Assembly: GCF_000972845.2 (NCBI RefSeq)
Contig: NC_040028.1
Location: 12,553,744-12,617,743, forward strand
Origin: Larimichthys crocea
Taxonomy: Eukaryota; Chordata; Actinopteri; Sciaenidae
Reading direction: 5' to 3'
Length of the DNA stretch: 64,000 nt
Positions within the stretch are counted from its first letter, which is position 1. Each line of letters begins with the position of its first letter. The position numbers and the translations under genes are program-made. Positions 45,060-55,199 of this stretch are shown here, in pieces. A model generated the notes under the pieces. It ran no database searches and was not told the origin of the DNA. It worked only from the letters and a program-made list of their open reading frames with translations.

Positions 45060-48000
45060 TTATTTTTATTATCGCACTTGGATTGTCTGATTTGAGAATT
45101 AGTGGGGTTTAGTGTTCAATAGTCTGATGGCAGTGAGGGTAGAAGCTTCTCACCCTCACTTTTATGTATGTATATATATATATATAAAAAATAAATAATA
45201 GATTAGGATGTAATGTTAGGATGCATTTTCTTACCTTTACAATAATAACATGATATATATATCCAATTCAATAACTCTTCTATATATTCTATGGAATCAC
45301 AAAGGCAGAGAGTAGAGCAGAGTAGTCAGAAACGGTATTCATTTTACTTTGTATATACTATTCAGGTTTTAGGGTGCTGTGGTGTTAAACTGGACTATAT
45401 TATCTTGAAAGGTGATTCTGATATTTTGTCTCTTTCCTGTAAGTAAATGATGTGGCCAAAATATTACAAACACCTCTGAATAAAATGTCCACTCCAAACT
45501 CCCCATAAATTATGATATTATTGTAAAGGTAAGAAAATGCATCCTAACTCCACATTACATCCTAATCTATTATTCATTTCAGTTTAATAAAAGTGTAGTG
45601 CAATATATATGTGTGTATGTATATACATGTGCAAACGACAATATACATGAAATATAAAATATATAAATATAAAAAATATATACAAGTTAAAAGATATCTA
45701 AGAAAAATAAATCTAAAAGATATAAACAGTATAAATAAGGCAAATATAGCAGTAAAACAGAATGAACAGTATAAACAGTGAGATATTGACATGAAATATC
45801 TCAATATGATGTGTGAAACATTTGCTTAAACTTCATGAGAAGTGTTTTTTGTTGCTGTTGTCCAAAGATACAATGCACACAAATAATTGGAGGCAACTTA
45901 AAGAAAGGGAACAAGATTTTAAAACAATATTATCAGACTTGCATTATTAACATGATATAATATTTGATATATCATGATTACCATAGTTTCAAAACTGAGA
46001 TTAGATTAGATTAGATTAGATTAAATTAGATTAGATAAAATTCATCTTTATCATCATAGCACAAAGTACAGGTACTTAAAGAACAAAATGTAGTTTAGTA
46101 TCAAATCAGACGTGCAGTAGTAACGTGCAGAGTATGTACATATGAAAAGGATATATGAATATAGTGCAGATATAAATATGAATATGTTTTAGGATATACA
46201 GTGGTCCCTCGTTTATCGCGGGGGATACGTTCTAAAAATAACCCGCAATAAACGAAATCCGCGAAGTAAGTTTTACAATTATTATACATGTTTTAAGGCC
46301 GTAAAACCCCTAACCACACACTTTTATACACCTTTTTACACGCATTTTGTACAGTACTCCCTTAATCAGGACGCAGTGCGGTTCTCCCTTAGCCAATTTT
46401 GGACGCAGAACACAATGCGCGCTCATACTGTACAGTACGCTGTAAAAAAAAAGCATGCAAAATTACACTGATAAAAATCCGCGAAAAGTGAACCGCGATA
46501 TAACGAGGGACGACTGTATACAGTATAAGTATATACAGCTCTGGAAAAAAATATGGAGACCAGTCCATATTTTAACACAAACACACCTCACTCTACTTAA
46601 TAACAATTAAGTAGACAAGTACTGATTAAGTGATAACCTGAACCAAATCTTATTTAACAAGGAAAAGTATAAAAAACAACTGTGGTCTTCACTACCCTTT
46701 TGCAATAGGATCAGCTGGATGGCAGAAAACAGTGCTGGTAGTACCTCAAAAGTAACTGGAATCAAAAAATAACTACTGACCAAAGATGTAAAGAAAAGTT
46801 TAGAATGAGGAAAAGATGGGTTCAATTCTGGCTTTCCTGGCAGAGGGACACAGTGAGCATCAGGTAGCTTCCATCCTTAAAATTTCAAAGACAGCGGTTC
46901 ATAAAAACAAGGTCAAGCAGCAGACTGGGGACAACAAAACTACAGACCAGCAGAGAGCGAAAATGACTGTCCACTGACCGGGATGACCGAATGTCACTCA
47001 ACAACGGTAGAATGATATTAAGTTACCTACAAAAAGAATGGCAAATGAAATGCACAGCAAAACAGTTGTAAATAGGCTCTTAAGGGCAGGACTGAAGTCA
47101 CGCAAAGCTAGAAAAAAGCCCTTCATCAATGAGAAGCAAACAAGAGCCAGGCTGAGGTTTGCAAAACGATTGGACCGTAGAGGACTGGAGTAAGGTCATC
47201 TTCTCTGGTGTCCAATTTTTAACTTATAACCATTAGACGTCCAGGTGTTGGGCAAAGTGAAGAGGACTACAAGCCAGTGTCTTGCACGCACTGCGAAATT
47301 TGGTGGAGGATCGAGATGATCTGGGGTTACTTCAGCAAGGCTGGAATCGGGCAGATTTGTCTTTGTGAAGGATTCATGAATCAAGCCACGTACAAGGTTA
47401 TCCTGGATGACAACTTGCTTCCTTCTGCTCTGACAATGTTTCCCAATTCAAAGGACCGTTTTTTCCAGCAAGTCAGTGCTCCATGCCACACAGCCAGGTC
47501 AATCAAGGTGTGGATAAAAAGACCACTAGATCAAGACCCTGTCAAGGCCATTTCCAGACCTGAACTAGATCGAAAACCTCTGAAATGTGATCAGGAGGAA
47601 GATGGATGATCACAAGCCCTCAAACAAAGCTGAGCTGCTTGATTTTTTGTGCCAGGAGTGGCATAAAGTCACCCAACAGCAATATGAAAGACTGGTAGAG
47701 AGCATGCCAAGATGCATGAAAGCTGTATATCTATCTCTATCTATCTCTAAATTAAAACATTAGTACTGATTTGTTTAAAAATTATTATGAACTTGTTTTC
47801 TTTGCATTATTCGAGGTCTGAAAAACACTGCATCTTGTTGTTGTCATTTTCTGCAAATAAATGCTCTAAATAAAAATATATTTTTATTTGTAATTTGGGA
47901 GAAATGTTGTCAGTAGTTTATAGAATAAAACAACAATGTTCTATAAATATATAGAATTTATAAACTTATTTACTATAAATAGTAAAACCAGAGAAACTGA

Positions 48001-48409
48001 TAATTTTGCAGTGGTCTCTTAATTCTTTCCAGAGCTGTACAAGATGAGCATTGTCATCTTATTTTGCTTCTGAATAGTCTATTTTAATATTTTCTGCAGA
48101 TCTCAGAGCACTGCGGGGTGAAGAACAGTCCTCTCTCAGTGTTACTGCAGTGAACAGAGAACAGATCAAATCGCTCCAGGATGTATTTTATCAAACTCTT
48201 TTCCTGATTCCACATTGCTGACAGAGCACATGAAAGCACTCACAGTCATTCTGAAAGTTGTGATGTTGCTTCAAAATGTTCTGTCTCAGCATTTTCAGTT
48301 GTAACTGTTTTTAATTGTAAAGCAATTCCAGCATCTTCTTACCTGAGCATTTGTGGAGCTCACCATCACTCAAACACACCATCACCATCACCAGGATACC
48401 GACTCTCAT
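40887..48409 (-). CDS. cd28: CD28-like T-cell costimulatory receptor, complete (5 coding exons)
   Basis: Exons are 48409..48343, 44978..44845, 41461..41323, 41228..41071 and 40973..40887. All splice sites are GT-AG, phases (1, 0, 1, 0) agree, and the total is 585 nt, 194 residues plus stop. A signal peptide (about 1-17) precedes a V-type Ig domain with Cys 39 and Cys 91 (SGVYIC). The ligand loop reads IYPPPQ (96-101), where mammals have MYPPPY. A stalk Cys 132 fits dimerisation. The membrane helix (about 145-166) includes GVLLAYSLTVTSVAIVLW, cf. GVLACYSLLVTVAFIIFW in human CD28. The tail is basic, then has YINT (180-183), the YxN type of SH2-binding site (YMNM in mammals, PI3K and GRB2). CD28 delivers the second activating signal to T cells on binding B7. 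The inner cysteine pair of mammalian CD28 is absent from the V domain. Gene order with ctla4 supports the call. Confidence 0.9.
41071..41228 (-). CDS. cd28: cd28 exon 4 (stalk and membrane segment)
   Basis: Acceptor TTTATAG at 41235..41229. Encodes two N-glycosylation sites (NDT, NQS), stalk Cys 132 and the membrane helix. Donor TGG|GTAAGA at 41070, phase 0. Confidence 0.88.
41323..41461 (-). CDS. cd28: cd28 exon 3 (V domain, second part with YPPP loop)
   Basis: The acceptor CAGCAG at 41467..41462 is preceded by a CT/GT dinucleotide run that serves as the polypyrimidine tract. Encodes SGQFKVTANHSGVYICKREL and then IYPPPQREDC. Donor G|GTAAAA at 41322, phase 1. Confidence 0.88.
41468..41524. 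repeat. (GT)n/(GA)n run overlapping the cd28 exon 3 polypyrimidine tract
   Basis: On the minus strand this reads (CT)n then CACACACACAGCAG, directly before cd28 exon 3. The microsatellite therefore appears to act as, or adjoin, the splice acceptor tract. Confidence 0.8.
41593..42640 (+). mobile_element. Harbinger-like element with Myb/SANT-type ORF remnant, in cd28 intron 2
   Basis: Terminal inverted repeats GGGGCCTCATGTACGAA (left) and, inverted, GGGGCCTCATGTACAAA (right) enclose about 1.05 kb. A plus-strand frame near 41855-41946 reads MNKGKKMNFTESELKILVNE followed by VEILFG, the start of the Myb/SANT-like DNA-binding protein that accompanies Harbinger transposases. Stops follow soon after. 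Several 'gcgtacgc' words lie just inside both ends. No transposase is present, so it is non-autonomous. A matching target duplication was not found. Confidence 0.65.
42687..44243 (+). mobile_element. hAT transposon of GTF2IRD2-like family with in-frame internal deletion, in cd28 intron 2
   Basis: Ends CAGACCTGGGCATTGTACGG (left) and, inverted, CAGGGGTGGGTAATTATT (right). Flanking octamers gtttagcg and gtgtactg agree at 5 of 8 positions, perhaps a worn duplication. ORF 42931..43656 (241 codons) starts in the catalytic core (FFSLALDESCDVQDTA, a DExxD-like part). It jumps directly to the C-terminal third and ends with the hAT dimerisation block LVLFGSTYICEQTLSMMKFT. The deletion kept the frame open, but the enzyme lacks most of its catalytic fold. 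It is on the strand opposite to cd28. Confidence 0.75.
44798..44833. repeat. (CA)n microsatellite next to cd28 exon 2
   Basis: A pure CA/TG run 12 bases beyond the exon 2 donor, on the intron side. Confidence 0.9.
44845..44978 (-). CDS. cd28: cd28 exon 2 (V domain, first part)
   Basis: A strong pyrimidine tract and CTGTCAG acceptor (44985..44979). Encodes RLVVTVSKDSTTSISCPS, with Cys 39, then MKYLLLFNESY. The donor AAG|GTCAGT at 44844 keeps phase 0. A second possible donor (GTAAGG) lies 5 bases earlier but would break the frame. Confidence 0.85.
45020..45055. repeat. (TA)n microsatellite
   Basis: An AT dinucleotide run in cd28 intron 1. Confidence 0.85.
45191..45578. repeat. inverted-repeat unit (MITE-like) in cd28 intron 1
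   Basis: The left arm at 45191-45246 (containing 'gattaggatgtaatg' and 'gcattttcttacctttac') and the right arm at 45516-45577 are inverted copies over nearly 60 bases. They differ mainly by a 5-base insertion. The arms enclose about 270 bases of non-coding sequence, so the whole resembles a small foldback or MITE. Confidence 0.6.
45579..46198. other. cd28 intron 1; AT-rich
   Basis: Contains a (GATTA)n stretch near 45999-46035. No exon recognised. Confidence 0.5.
46199..46516. mobile_element. Tigger/pogo-type MITE (318 bp)
   Basis: Left end CAGTGGTCCCTCGTTTATCG and right end, inverted, CAGTCGTCCCTCGTTATATC form terminal repeats. TA flanks both sides (46197-46198, 46517-46518). The 'aacccgcaataaacgaaat' and 'cgcgaaaagtgaaccgcg' sequences inside are typical of this widespread family. 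No ORF. Confidence 0.85.
46536..48037 (+). mobile_element. full-length decayed Tc1-like transposon (about 1.5 kb) in cd28 intron 1
   Basis: Terminal repeats CAGCTCTGGAAAAAAATATG (left) and, inverted, CAGCTCTGGAAAGAATTAAG (right), with TA on both flanks (46534-46535, 48038-48039). Plus-strand transposase remnants: EGHSEHQVASILKISKTAVH (helix-turn-helix), FINEKQTRARLRFAK, KFGGGS with a following GVTSARLES (the WG block), and fragments to about 47610. Stops and frameshifts are numerous. It lies 19 bases from the MITE at 46199-46516. Confidence 0.75.
48343..48409 (-). CDS. cd28: cd28 exon 1 (signal peptide)
   Basis: ATG at 48409..48407 starts MRVGILVMVMVCLSDGELHK, a short hydrophobic signal. It ends at the donor CAG|GTAAGA (48342), phase 1. 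The next residue after splicing is Val. The upstream 5' region lacks an obvious TATA box. Confidence 0.85.
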
Positions 48410-48840
48410 CTCGTCCTCCTGATCAGTTCTTATTGACTATCAGTGTTTGATAGTTTACAGCAAGACGAGTCTTCTTCTCCTTCAAGGTGCAAAGGGACTG
48501 TCGGTCTGTAAAAACACGAGTGGACACACAGCTCCCATCTCTGTTCAATATTACAAAGACGGGTGTTAAGACAAACATGTGATTTCTGAGGAACACATCC
48601 TGTGTGAAACCATACAAGAAACTGTGCACCCACATGTTCATGCACACACACAAACACACAAACACAGGCTTACAGATAAGCCTGTGTTTGTGTGTGTGCA
48701 CCCACATGTGCATGCACACACACAAACACAGATAAGCCTGCATATACATGCATACAAATATAGGCACTTATATATCCTATAAACATGCATGCCTGCATGC
48801 CAACATGCTTATACAGTAGATGTGCAAGCAAAACATACAG
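48410..48840 (-). promoter_or_regulatory. presumed cd28 5' flank
   Basis: Immediately upstream of the cd28 start codon. No TATA box is evident. From about 48630 outward it becomes CA-rich repeat ('cacacaaacacacaaacaca'). Confidence 0.3.
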
Positions 48841-48863
48841 TCTCACCTTAAAAACAACCACGC

Positions 48864-48908
<45 letters not shown>

Positions 48909-49000
48909 GGGTGAGGGGGATTACAGACCACAGTCAACAGCATTTAGGTGAAAGAAAATCAACAATCTCACACCTCTCGGAGAAATTTAGGTCAAATAAT
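48839..49000. repeat. direct-repeat copy A (with CA microsatellite) upstream of cd28
   Basis: 'tctcaccttaaaaacaacca', a (CA)n run at 48868-48906, then 'cagaccacagtcaacagcat' and 'ttaggtgaaagaaaatca'. A second copy of the flanking parts lies at 50258-50390. Confidence 0.6.
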
Positions 49001-49049
49001 GTAACACAATAAAAAGTATGAAAGGTTATGAAAGGGGATGTAGCAAAAT

Positions 49050-49050
<1 letters not shown>

Positions 49051-49082
<32 letters not shown>
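49051..49082. repeat. (GT)n microsatellite
   Basis: A pure GT run of about 32 bases. Confidence 0.9.
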
Positions 49083-49083
<1 letters not shown>

Positions 49084-49269
49084 TTTCTACATAAATTTGT
49101 TTGTTCATGTTCAGTGAACCAGTTTAGAAGTTATACGCTTCTTTTTGTTGACTGCCAACTTCCAGCTGTCTTCTGGTTCATGTGCAATTTTGCAACAGGT
49201 CACTCCTATTAACATGTGTATTATAATGACAAGCTATCTGTGACATCACTCACAGGTTTCTGAAGGGCT

Positions 49270-49745
49270 GTTTGAAGCTCAGAATATGAGGCTTTGGTTG
49301 TTGGTTAGTCCCACCTCTCCCACCTCCTGGCTAATCTAAAAATTGACAGAGACATGGATCATCAGTGGACTTAAGCTCGGTGCTCTAGCAAGCCATCTGT
49401 AACAACACCCATCTGTCAGTCAATGCAGCCACACTATTAATTCTGCATAACTTTAAGCCTTAATATAATGTGAACAGGTGAGTTGTATATAAATTCACCC
49501 TCAGTACAGTTGTCATGAACGGGGAAATTAGCTACAGAGACCAAAACTGTTTTTTGTACCAGGCTGTAAACATGTTTATTTCTGCTGTGAAGTTGGACAT
49601 TTGAACATGGGGACTTATGGAGACTGAGTCACTTCTGGAGCCAGCCTCAAGTGGAGAAGAAGAGGAACTGCAGTTTTTGGAACTTCTGTATTGGCTTCAC
49701 TTCACAGCCAAGGAGGTTGCGGCTTGGCTTTGAAGCCAATTTGAC
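49270..49745. repeat. dispersed teleost repeat
   Basis: Phrases such as 'tgtaccaggctgtaaacatg', 'ggagccagcctcaagtggag' and 'ggaactgcagtttttggaac' belong to a dispersed repeat that I recall as common in percomorph genomes. No ORF. Confidence 0.45.
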
Positions 49746-50257
49746 ATAGTGTCCAAACTGCTAATGACAGCAGTGGCGTCTGTCACGTTAGGCACACTGG
49801 CCCAAAAAGAAATATTCGTGAAATGACTCCTTTTACTATCCGGATTTAATTTGGTTGAATAACATTTTGAAGGTCAATTGGCTTGTTTTATTCCCAAACT
49901 TTTATGGCTTCGAGTGCCACTGAGCAGTTTTCCATAAGTATGAACAGAGCCCAGCCTCCAATACTGTAACCAGTTCATTTTATACCTCCATGGACTGGTA
50001 CCAGAAGTGAGTATATTTCCATAGGTTGCATACTAAAATGCCAGCACAGCAGAATGAAACATTTTTTACAGTCTAGTACAAAGACCAGTTTTGGCCTCTA
50101 GAGTAAGGAGTTAAAGTGGGCCAGAACACTCCAGAACAATTAGGCTACCCCACCACCAGTATCTGGAATTAAGGGACAACTGTATACGAATGATTAACAT
50201 GTCAAGTGTAGTAACAGGAAAGGAAAATGGAAAATGTTTTGCAAAACACAAAGACAG
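49746..50257. other. no gene recognised
   Basis: Intergenic DNA upstream of cd28. Confidence 0.4.
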
Positions 50258-50400
50258 TCTCACCTTAAACACACAGAAAGAGGTTACAAGAACATCAGAC
50301 CACAGTCAGCCACAAGCATTTAGGTGAAAAAGAATCATGTCACACCCCTCACCCACCTTTTATTTTCTCAGACAAATTCAAATCAAACTAGAGTGTGCGT
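50258..50400. repeat. direct-repeat copy B
   Basis: Diverged copy of 48839-49000 without the CA expansion ('cagaccacagtcagccacaa', 'gcatttaggtgaaaaagaat'). Confidence 0.6.
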
Positions 50401-50572
50401 GATTCTGGCCCCGTCGCCCCCATACATTATTACTGACACTGCTCAGAAAATTCAGTACTTGAAAATTCCCGCAGAAATTTTGAGAGTGACGAGTGGGCTG
50501 TTGCTGGGGGTCTGTATTCAAAAAGCACACCTCAAATAGTAATTATTAACATGTTTATTTAGACACAGGAGC

Positions 50573-50760
50573 AGCTAGCACGCCAGCAATTACCATTAGC
50601 ATGTTACCATTAGCATGTTAACATTAGCATGTTAGCAATTAGCATAGCATGTTAGCTTTAGCATGTTAGCTGACACGTTAGCAATTAGCATTAGCATGTT
50701 AGCATTAACATGTTAGCAATTAACATTAGCATGTTAGCAATTAGCATGTTAGCTGAAGTA
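50573..50760. repeat. minisatellite of TTAGCATGTTAGCA units
   Basis: About 190 bases built from the words gttagca, attagca and ttagcatg, a variable tandem array. Confidence 0.85.
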
Positions 50761-52978
50761 ATAACTGCTAAAATGCCGCCGCTGGGCTTCTGCCTGCCGG
50801 CCCAAATCAGTTACTGAATACATAGTCTTTTTTGAAGGGACTCTTATTTTGAAAGCCTTTTGTCTTATCTGTGTGTCTGTCTGTGTCTGTGTCTCTCTGC
50901 CTCTCTGAGTATGTGTGAGTGTCTGAGTAATTAGTCACAGGTGCGCTCGTGCTCACTCCCTCTCCCTCTGACCACTGAGCAGACACAAAAGCTTCAAATG
51001 AAGTCGCTCGAAGAAGTGGCCGAACATGGCATAGGTGTGCCGCAAACCAAAATCCGAAATGACTGCAAGAATCCTCGTCTCGTGGACCATATCCTTGTCC
51101 ATTTTCAGGCGAAAATTGTATAAACTTTGGCCTCTGGAGTGAGAGGTGCACAGGTGCTCCCTGCTCCTTCTGGAAAGTTCTCTTCTCAAAATAACATGGG
51201 AGTAGATTGGGCAGAAGGTGCGTGTTGCTGCCAAATCTTTGTGTACAGAGCCAAAACGATAAAAGTGACAGCTTCAACAGTGTCAAATTTTCCTATGTTT
51301 TGAGGGTGTAATCATGTCTGTAGTATGGCATTTGAGGCCACGATAGTTTTAAAGCGTTTTATTTTTTCTTTTATCATTCTCTGTCCTCTCCACTCTAGCG
51401 ATGACGTCACTCACTCTATCTCTCGAAAATTCTCGCAATACACACCCATTCATTTTTTGCCGTCGTTTTTGGCGATTTTTGGCAAAACCGTTTGCCGAAA
51501 CTTTTAGAAAAGTCATAGCAATCGATTCCCGGCCGAGCCGGTCGTTTTGATACCCGTTTTGTGTTGTTAGATCCCGAGTTGACCCCTGTACAGGTGGTAC
51601 CGGTCCAGCTCTCCGTCTCACTGGTCCGATCCTCAAATCCTTTACGGTGCGGTACGGTTGAGGACTGTTTAAGCTGGTGGCGAGGAGATTCCCCTAGCTT
51701 CTAACTGTCTTCATCCGCACGTCTACCCTGCTTACTCTAGTATAGCACCTGACCGAATAGCCCCTAGGGCCAAATACTACACTAGCCGCGTACATTCACG
51801 GCAGCTCTCCTCTCATTGATCTGTGCACTTGGTGTGGTTGCTAGGATATTTTTTAGAGGCTCGGACAGTGAGCCCCAAGGGTCTGTTAATTTCTGTAGGC
51901 TAGAGTAACCTGTTAGAACCTTATTAGATGTTGAACACACTATACCTCATGATTACGCCCTGTAGGAGATGTCATAAATGTGAGGTCCACAACTTAATCT
52001 TTAACTGCAGTGGATATATTTATTGCAAAGTTTGGCAAGAGCAAGCATACAGTTTAATTCATTCAGATTTGATTATTCCTATCCTCTAAAATCACTATCC
52101 TTATATTAATAAATTTGATAACCTGATGCAAAGGCTGTTGCTGAGTTACTGAGGTTGGTCCAATTTGGAGAGAGGGAGGGAAAGGGTGAAGCGGTGATCA
52201 GTCGATCCAATCCTTTCACGACTGCCGTACTGCTGGATTTCATCAAGAGTCCCTGGCTTTGTCCAAAGACTAGAAAGTCCCTGATGTCCACAGTCTCATT
52301 GGCAGGGTGAACACGAAAAGAATTCCGGTTGGTCCAGTTGAGACCCACAGCCGGTTTGGGGTGGTTATCCTCCTTGACTCGGCTCCCTCTTGCCAGCTGT
52401 GGCTCACCGGATTCTTCTGTTGCGATGTTGGGCTGTTCGTCTCTTCCTTCTCTGTGGTTTGGAGTCTAAGTCCGTAGATTCAATGCTCCCGATGTGGTCT
52501 GTCGTCCAGCATGTCTCGAACTTGGGTGCCGGATGACGAGGATAACCACGATCTCCGTTGTGCCGTAGCTCTTATACTCCCTGCTTGTTGGATTTTCCCC
52601 TATCAGGCTGCAATGAGTCACTTGCCGGAGTCCAACCATATTAGGTGGTAGTTCATCCTTCTTGTTTATCCCTCCAGATGTTTCCTGTTTGCTTCACTTA
52701 TCCTCTCCCTCTGGTCCAGTTGCTCAATATTTCCTGGGCCAACCTCTCAGCATGATCTTGTTTTGGTTACTCACTTAGTTACTAGCTGTCACAATGATTT
52801 CACAATTTTTAGTAGTCAAAATCAAAACACAGTTATAATCACTCTTTTCCCTTACTGTCACTCTCATTTTAACATTTCATTCTTACATTATTTAATACAG
52901 AATCATCATTGATCACATTTCAGTTTAGCTCATTTTTCTCTTTATGTATTACTCACACTCAGACAGCGAGTCCCCATT
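50761..52978. other. unidentified region, possibly retroelement-derived
   Basis: A 159-codon minus-strand ORF (51286..50810) has no recognisable domain and a Thr/Asp/Arg-rich end coming from simple sequence. The GC content rises at 51500-52800. If the LTR-like unit at 52979-53211 is real, its internal region would run into this segment on the minus strand, but I see no gag or pol motif. Confidence 0.25.
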
Positions 52979-53211
52979 TGTCAGGCTCAGAAGTGGATAG
53001 TCCCAAAATGTCCGAAGGTTTATGCCATTACCGGTCATACCAGAAAGTCCCATGACTATCACATTAACTCCTTCGCTGTGTCAGCGGATCAGGGATCTCA
53101 ACGTACTTGACAGTGTGTTTGCGATAAAAACTCTGGGCAGACTCAATAATAGGAAGAAGAAGCGTGGTGGATAACATGTGTGCGCTTTCACGCACCCTCA
53201 ATGATGTGACA
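52979..53211 (-). mobile_element. candidate LTR (233 bp)
   Basis: On the minus strand it starts TGTCACATC and ends GCCTGACA, with TG...CA and partly inverted ends. It is followed three bases on by TGGGGACTCG, which looks like the start of a tRNA-type primer-binding site. No second LTR was located, so this is tentative. Confidence 0.3.
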
Positions 53212-54890
53212 GGATTAAAAGTAGAAGTATGAGTTATGAAAGGGGGTGTGGGGAAAAAGTCTGTGCACTGATACTTATATTATGAAAAAAGCAGCTCTAA
53301 AACAGTGGATACATTATTTTAAACAACCCCTGTGAAATGACTCATTCCCTATCATCTGATTCTGTCCAATAACATTTGTTAAGTCTAGAACAGCATGATT
53401 CAATCATTTCATGCCCATTCAAGTTAGCAGAGGGATAAACTAGCTAAACTTGCTCTTTTTCTATGGTCCCTGACATGAAAACTTTTATGGATTTTAAAAC
53501 GCATGCATATACTTAGTATATGGATTATTAACATGAAGCACTGGCTGGTGGAGTTTAATCGCAAAGGTTGAAACAGCCACACAGTGTGATGAAGTGTATT
53601 GAGAAAAATGACAAATGCTGTAAAGGGAAAAAGATAATTGATTAAATATGTGCCAAGACCAAATAAATATGAGTTAATGAGTTGAAAGTAGGACATACAG
53701 TTAAATAAATGTAGTATTTATTTGTTTATCACCTGATTGGTGGTAAAGGAAAACCCTGTGTTACAACAGTGTTATTTATCAATGTATTTATTTATATTTT
53801 TATTATATTACTGTATGTCATTATCTTCTGAAATTGCATTTTGTCCAACCAACAGTGTAAAATCTCTAAAACATGAATCTATTGTTATACAAAAGCCGCA
53901 CAGACTGTGAAGCAGGAAACAGATGTGGGAAGACTTTATCTGTTTGATGTCTTATTTCTGATACAGTTCATTTCAGGTTAAACAACACACCACAGTTCAT
54001 CTCGGTTTATTATAAAACTCAGCCATAAACAATTTGTATACTGTCATCTGTGCACATATGCCCCTTTCCAACAGTATAGACTGAACCTGTTCTTCACTGT
54101 CATATGGAAAGGGTGAACTCAGATAATAATCATAATACTCTGACCTTTGCAGTGTTGCAGCTTACGCCACACAAACTCGTGTTAGCCAACCTAAAGTACC
54201 AGTCTATCAACTTTAGAATTGTTAATTTATCGAATCTCTTATCTTCTATTATATTATAAATTATATACTTGTGGCCTGCTGATACGCTTAGAACCTGTTA
54301 AATTATACAATTAATTTAAACAAAGTAAAAGTTGTTACTTACTGAATAACTTAATTCATATCAGATGCAAAATCGTGTCATCCTCTTGGTTTACTCGCTT
54401 GGTAAACTCAGTCCAACAGCAAAACACGTCAGGCTTGTCTTTAACAGTTGAACAACTCTACATGTTTTTAGAAGTTCCACTAACTTAGCATGAAAGCAAA
54501 AACATTTGTTTAAATTGATATATTAATTCATTGACATGCTCTTTGTCTTGACTAATTTCTTAAAATACATTGTCAACTGGCCAAAACAGATGCTGAAAAC
54601 ATATATGAGTTTTGTTGCACTGGAATGGAGCTCTGTGGCAGTGGACTACAGTTTATTAAGCCATCTGACCATGGGGGTGTGAAATAGAAACGCTCACCAG
54701 TAACTTCAATCAGAAGTTAAAAACACAGTTTCACTGACCTCTTCTGGTTGGAAGTTTTATGAGCATTTCACCTCTGATCACACGCGCAGTGTTTTGATTA
54801 CACCCACCTACATAAAAAATAGCAGCAGGGAAGTTGTTCTTTCGAGAGTCGCTACACAATAAAAGCATTGACGACATTCACCTTCATACT
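53212..54890. other. no gene recognised
   Basis: AT-rich intergenic DNA. Confidence 0.4.
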
Positions 54891-54898
54891 GACAACAT

Positions 54899-54940
54899 GT
54901 GCACCTTCAGGTGAGCATATGTGTTCACCTGAAGGTGCAC
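54899..54940. repeat. perfect 16-bp inverted repeat with 10-base loop
   Basis: GTGCACCTTCAGGTGA at 54899-54914 and its exact complement at 54925-54940. It lies inside a 109-codon plus-strand ORF (54868..55197) that has no recognisable domain. Confidence 0.85.
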
Positions 54941-55199
54941 CTAAGGGTGATAATGATTGTGTTGCATGCAATTCTGCAGCTCATCACAACTGTGAAATAG
55001 CTTGCACGACATCACATCCGGAGTGGTTGCGGGTCAGACCAGACTGGACCCAACTGCAAGAATTTGTTCTCAGAAGTGCAACAGCCTTGAACCTTCAAAC
55101 AACAGCTCATCGCAGCAGTGCTTTTCTCACCAGATTTTGTGTTAAATCACTCTTTGATATGATGCATGTTTTGAATTTGGACAATAAAAAACGGTAAAT

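Noticed and set aside
50573..50760. CRISPR-like array of short repeats
   Set aside because: The units are a degenerate tandem minisatellite without unique spacers, in a vertebrate genome.
50807..51286. 159-codon minus-strand ORF
   Set aside because: No recognisable domain, and its end is low-complexity Thr/Asp/Arg from simple sequence; no splice or promoter support.
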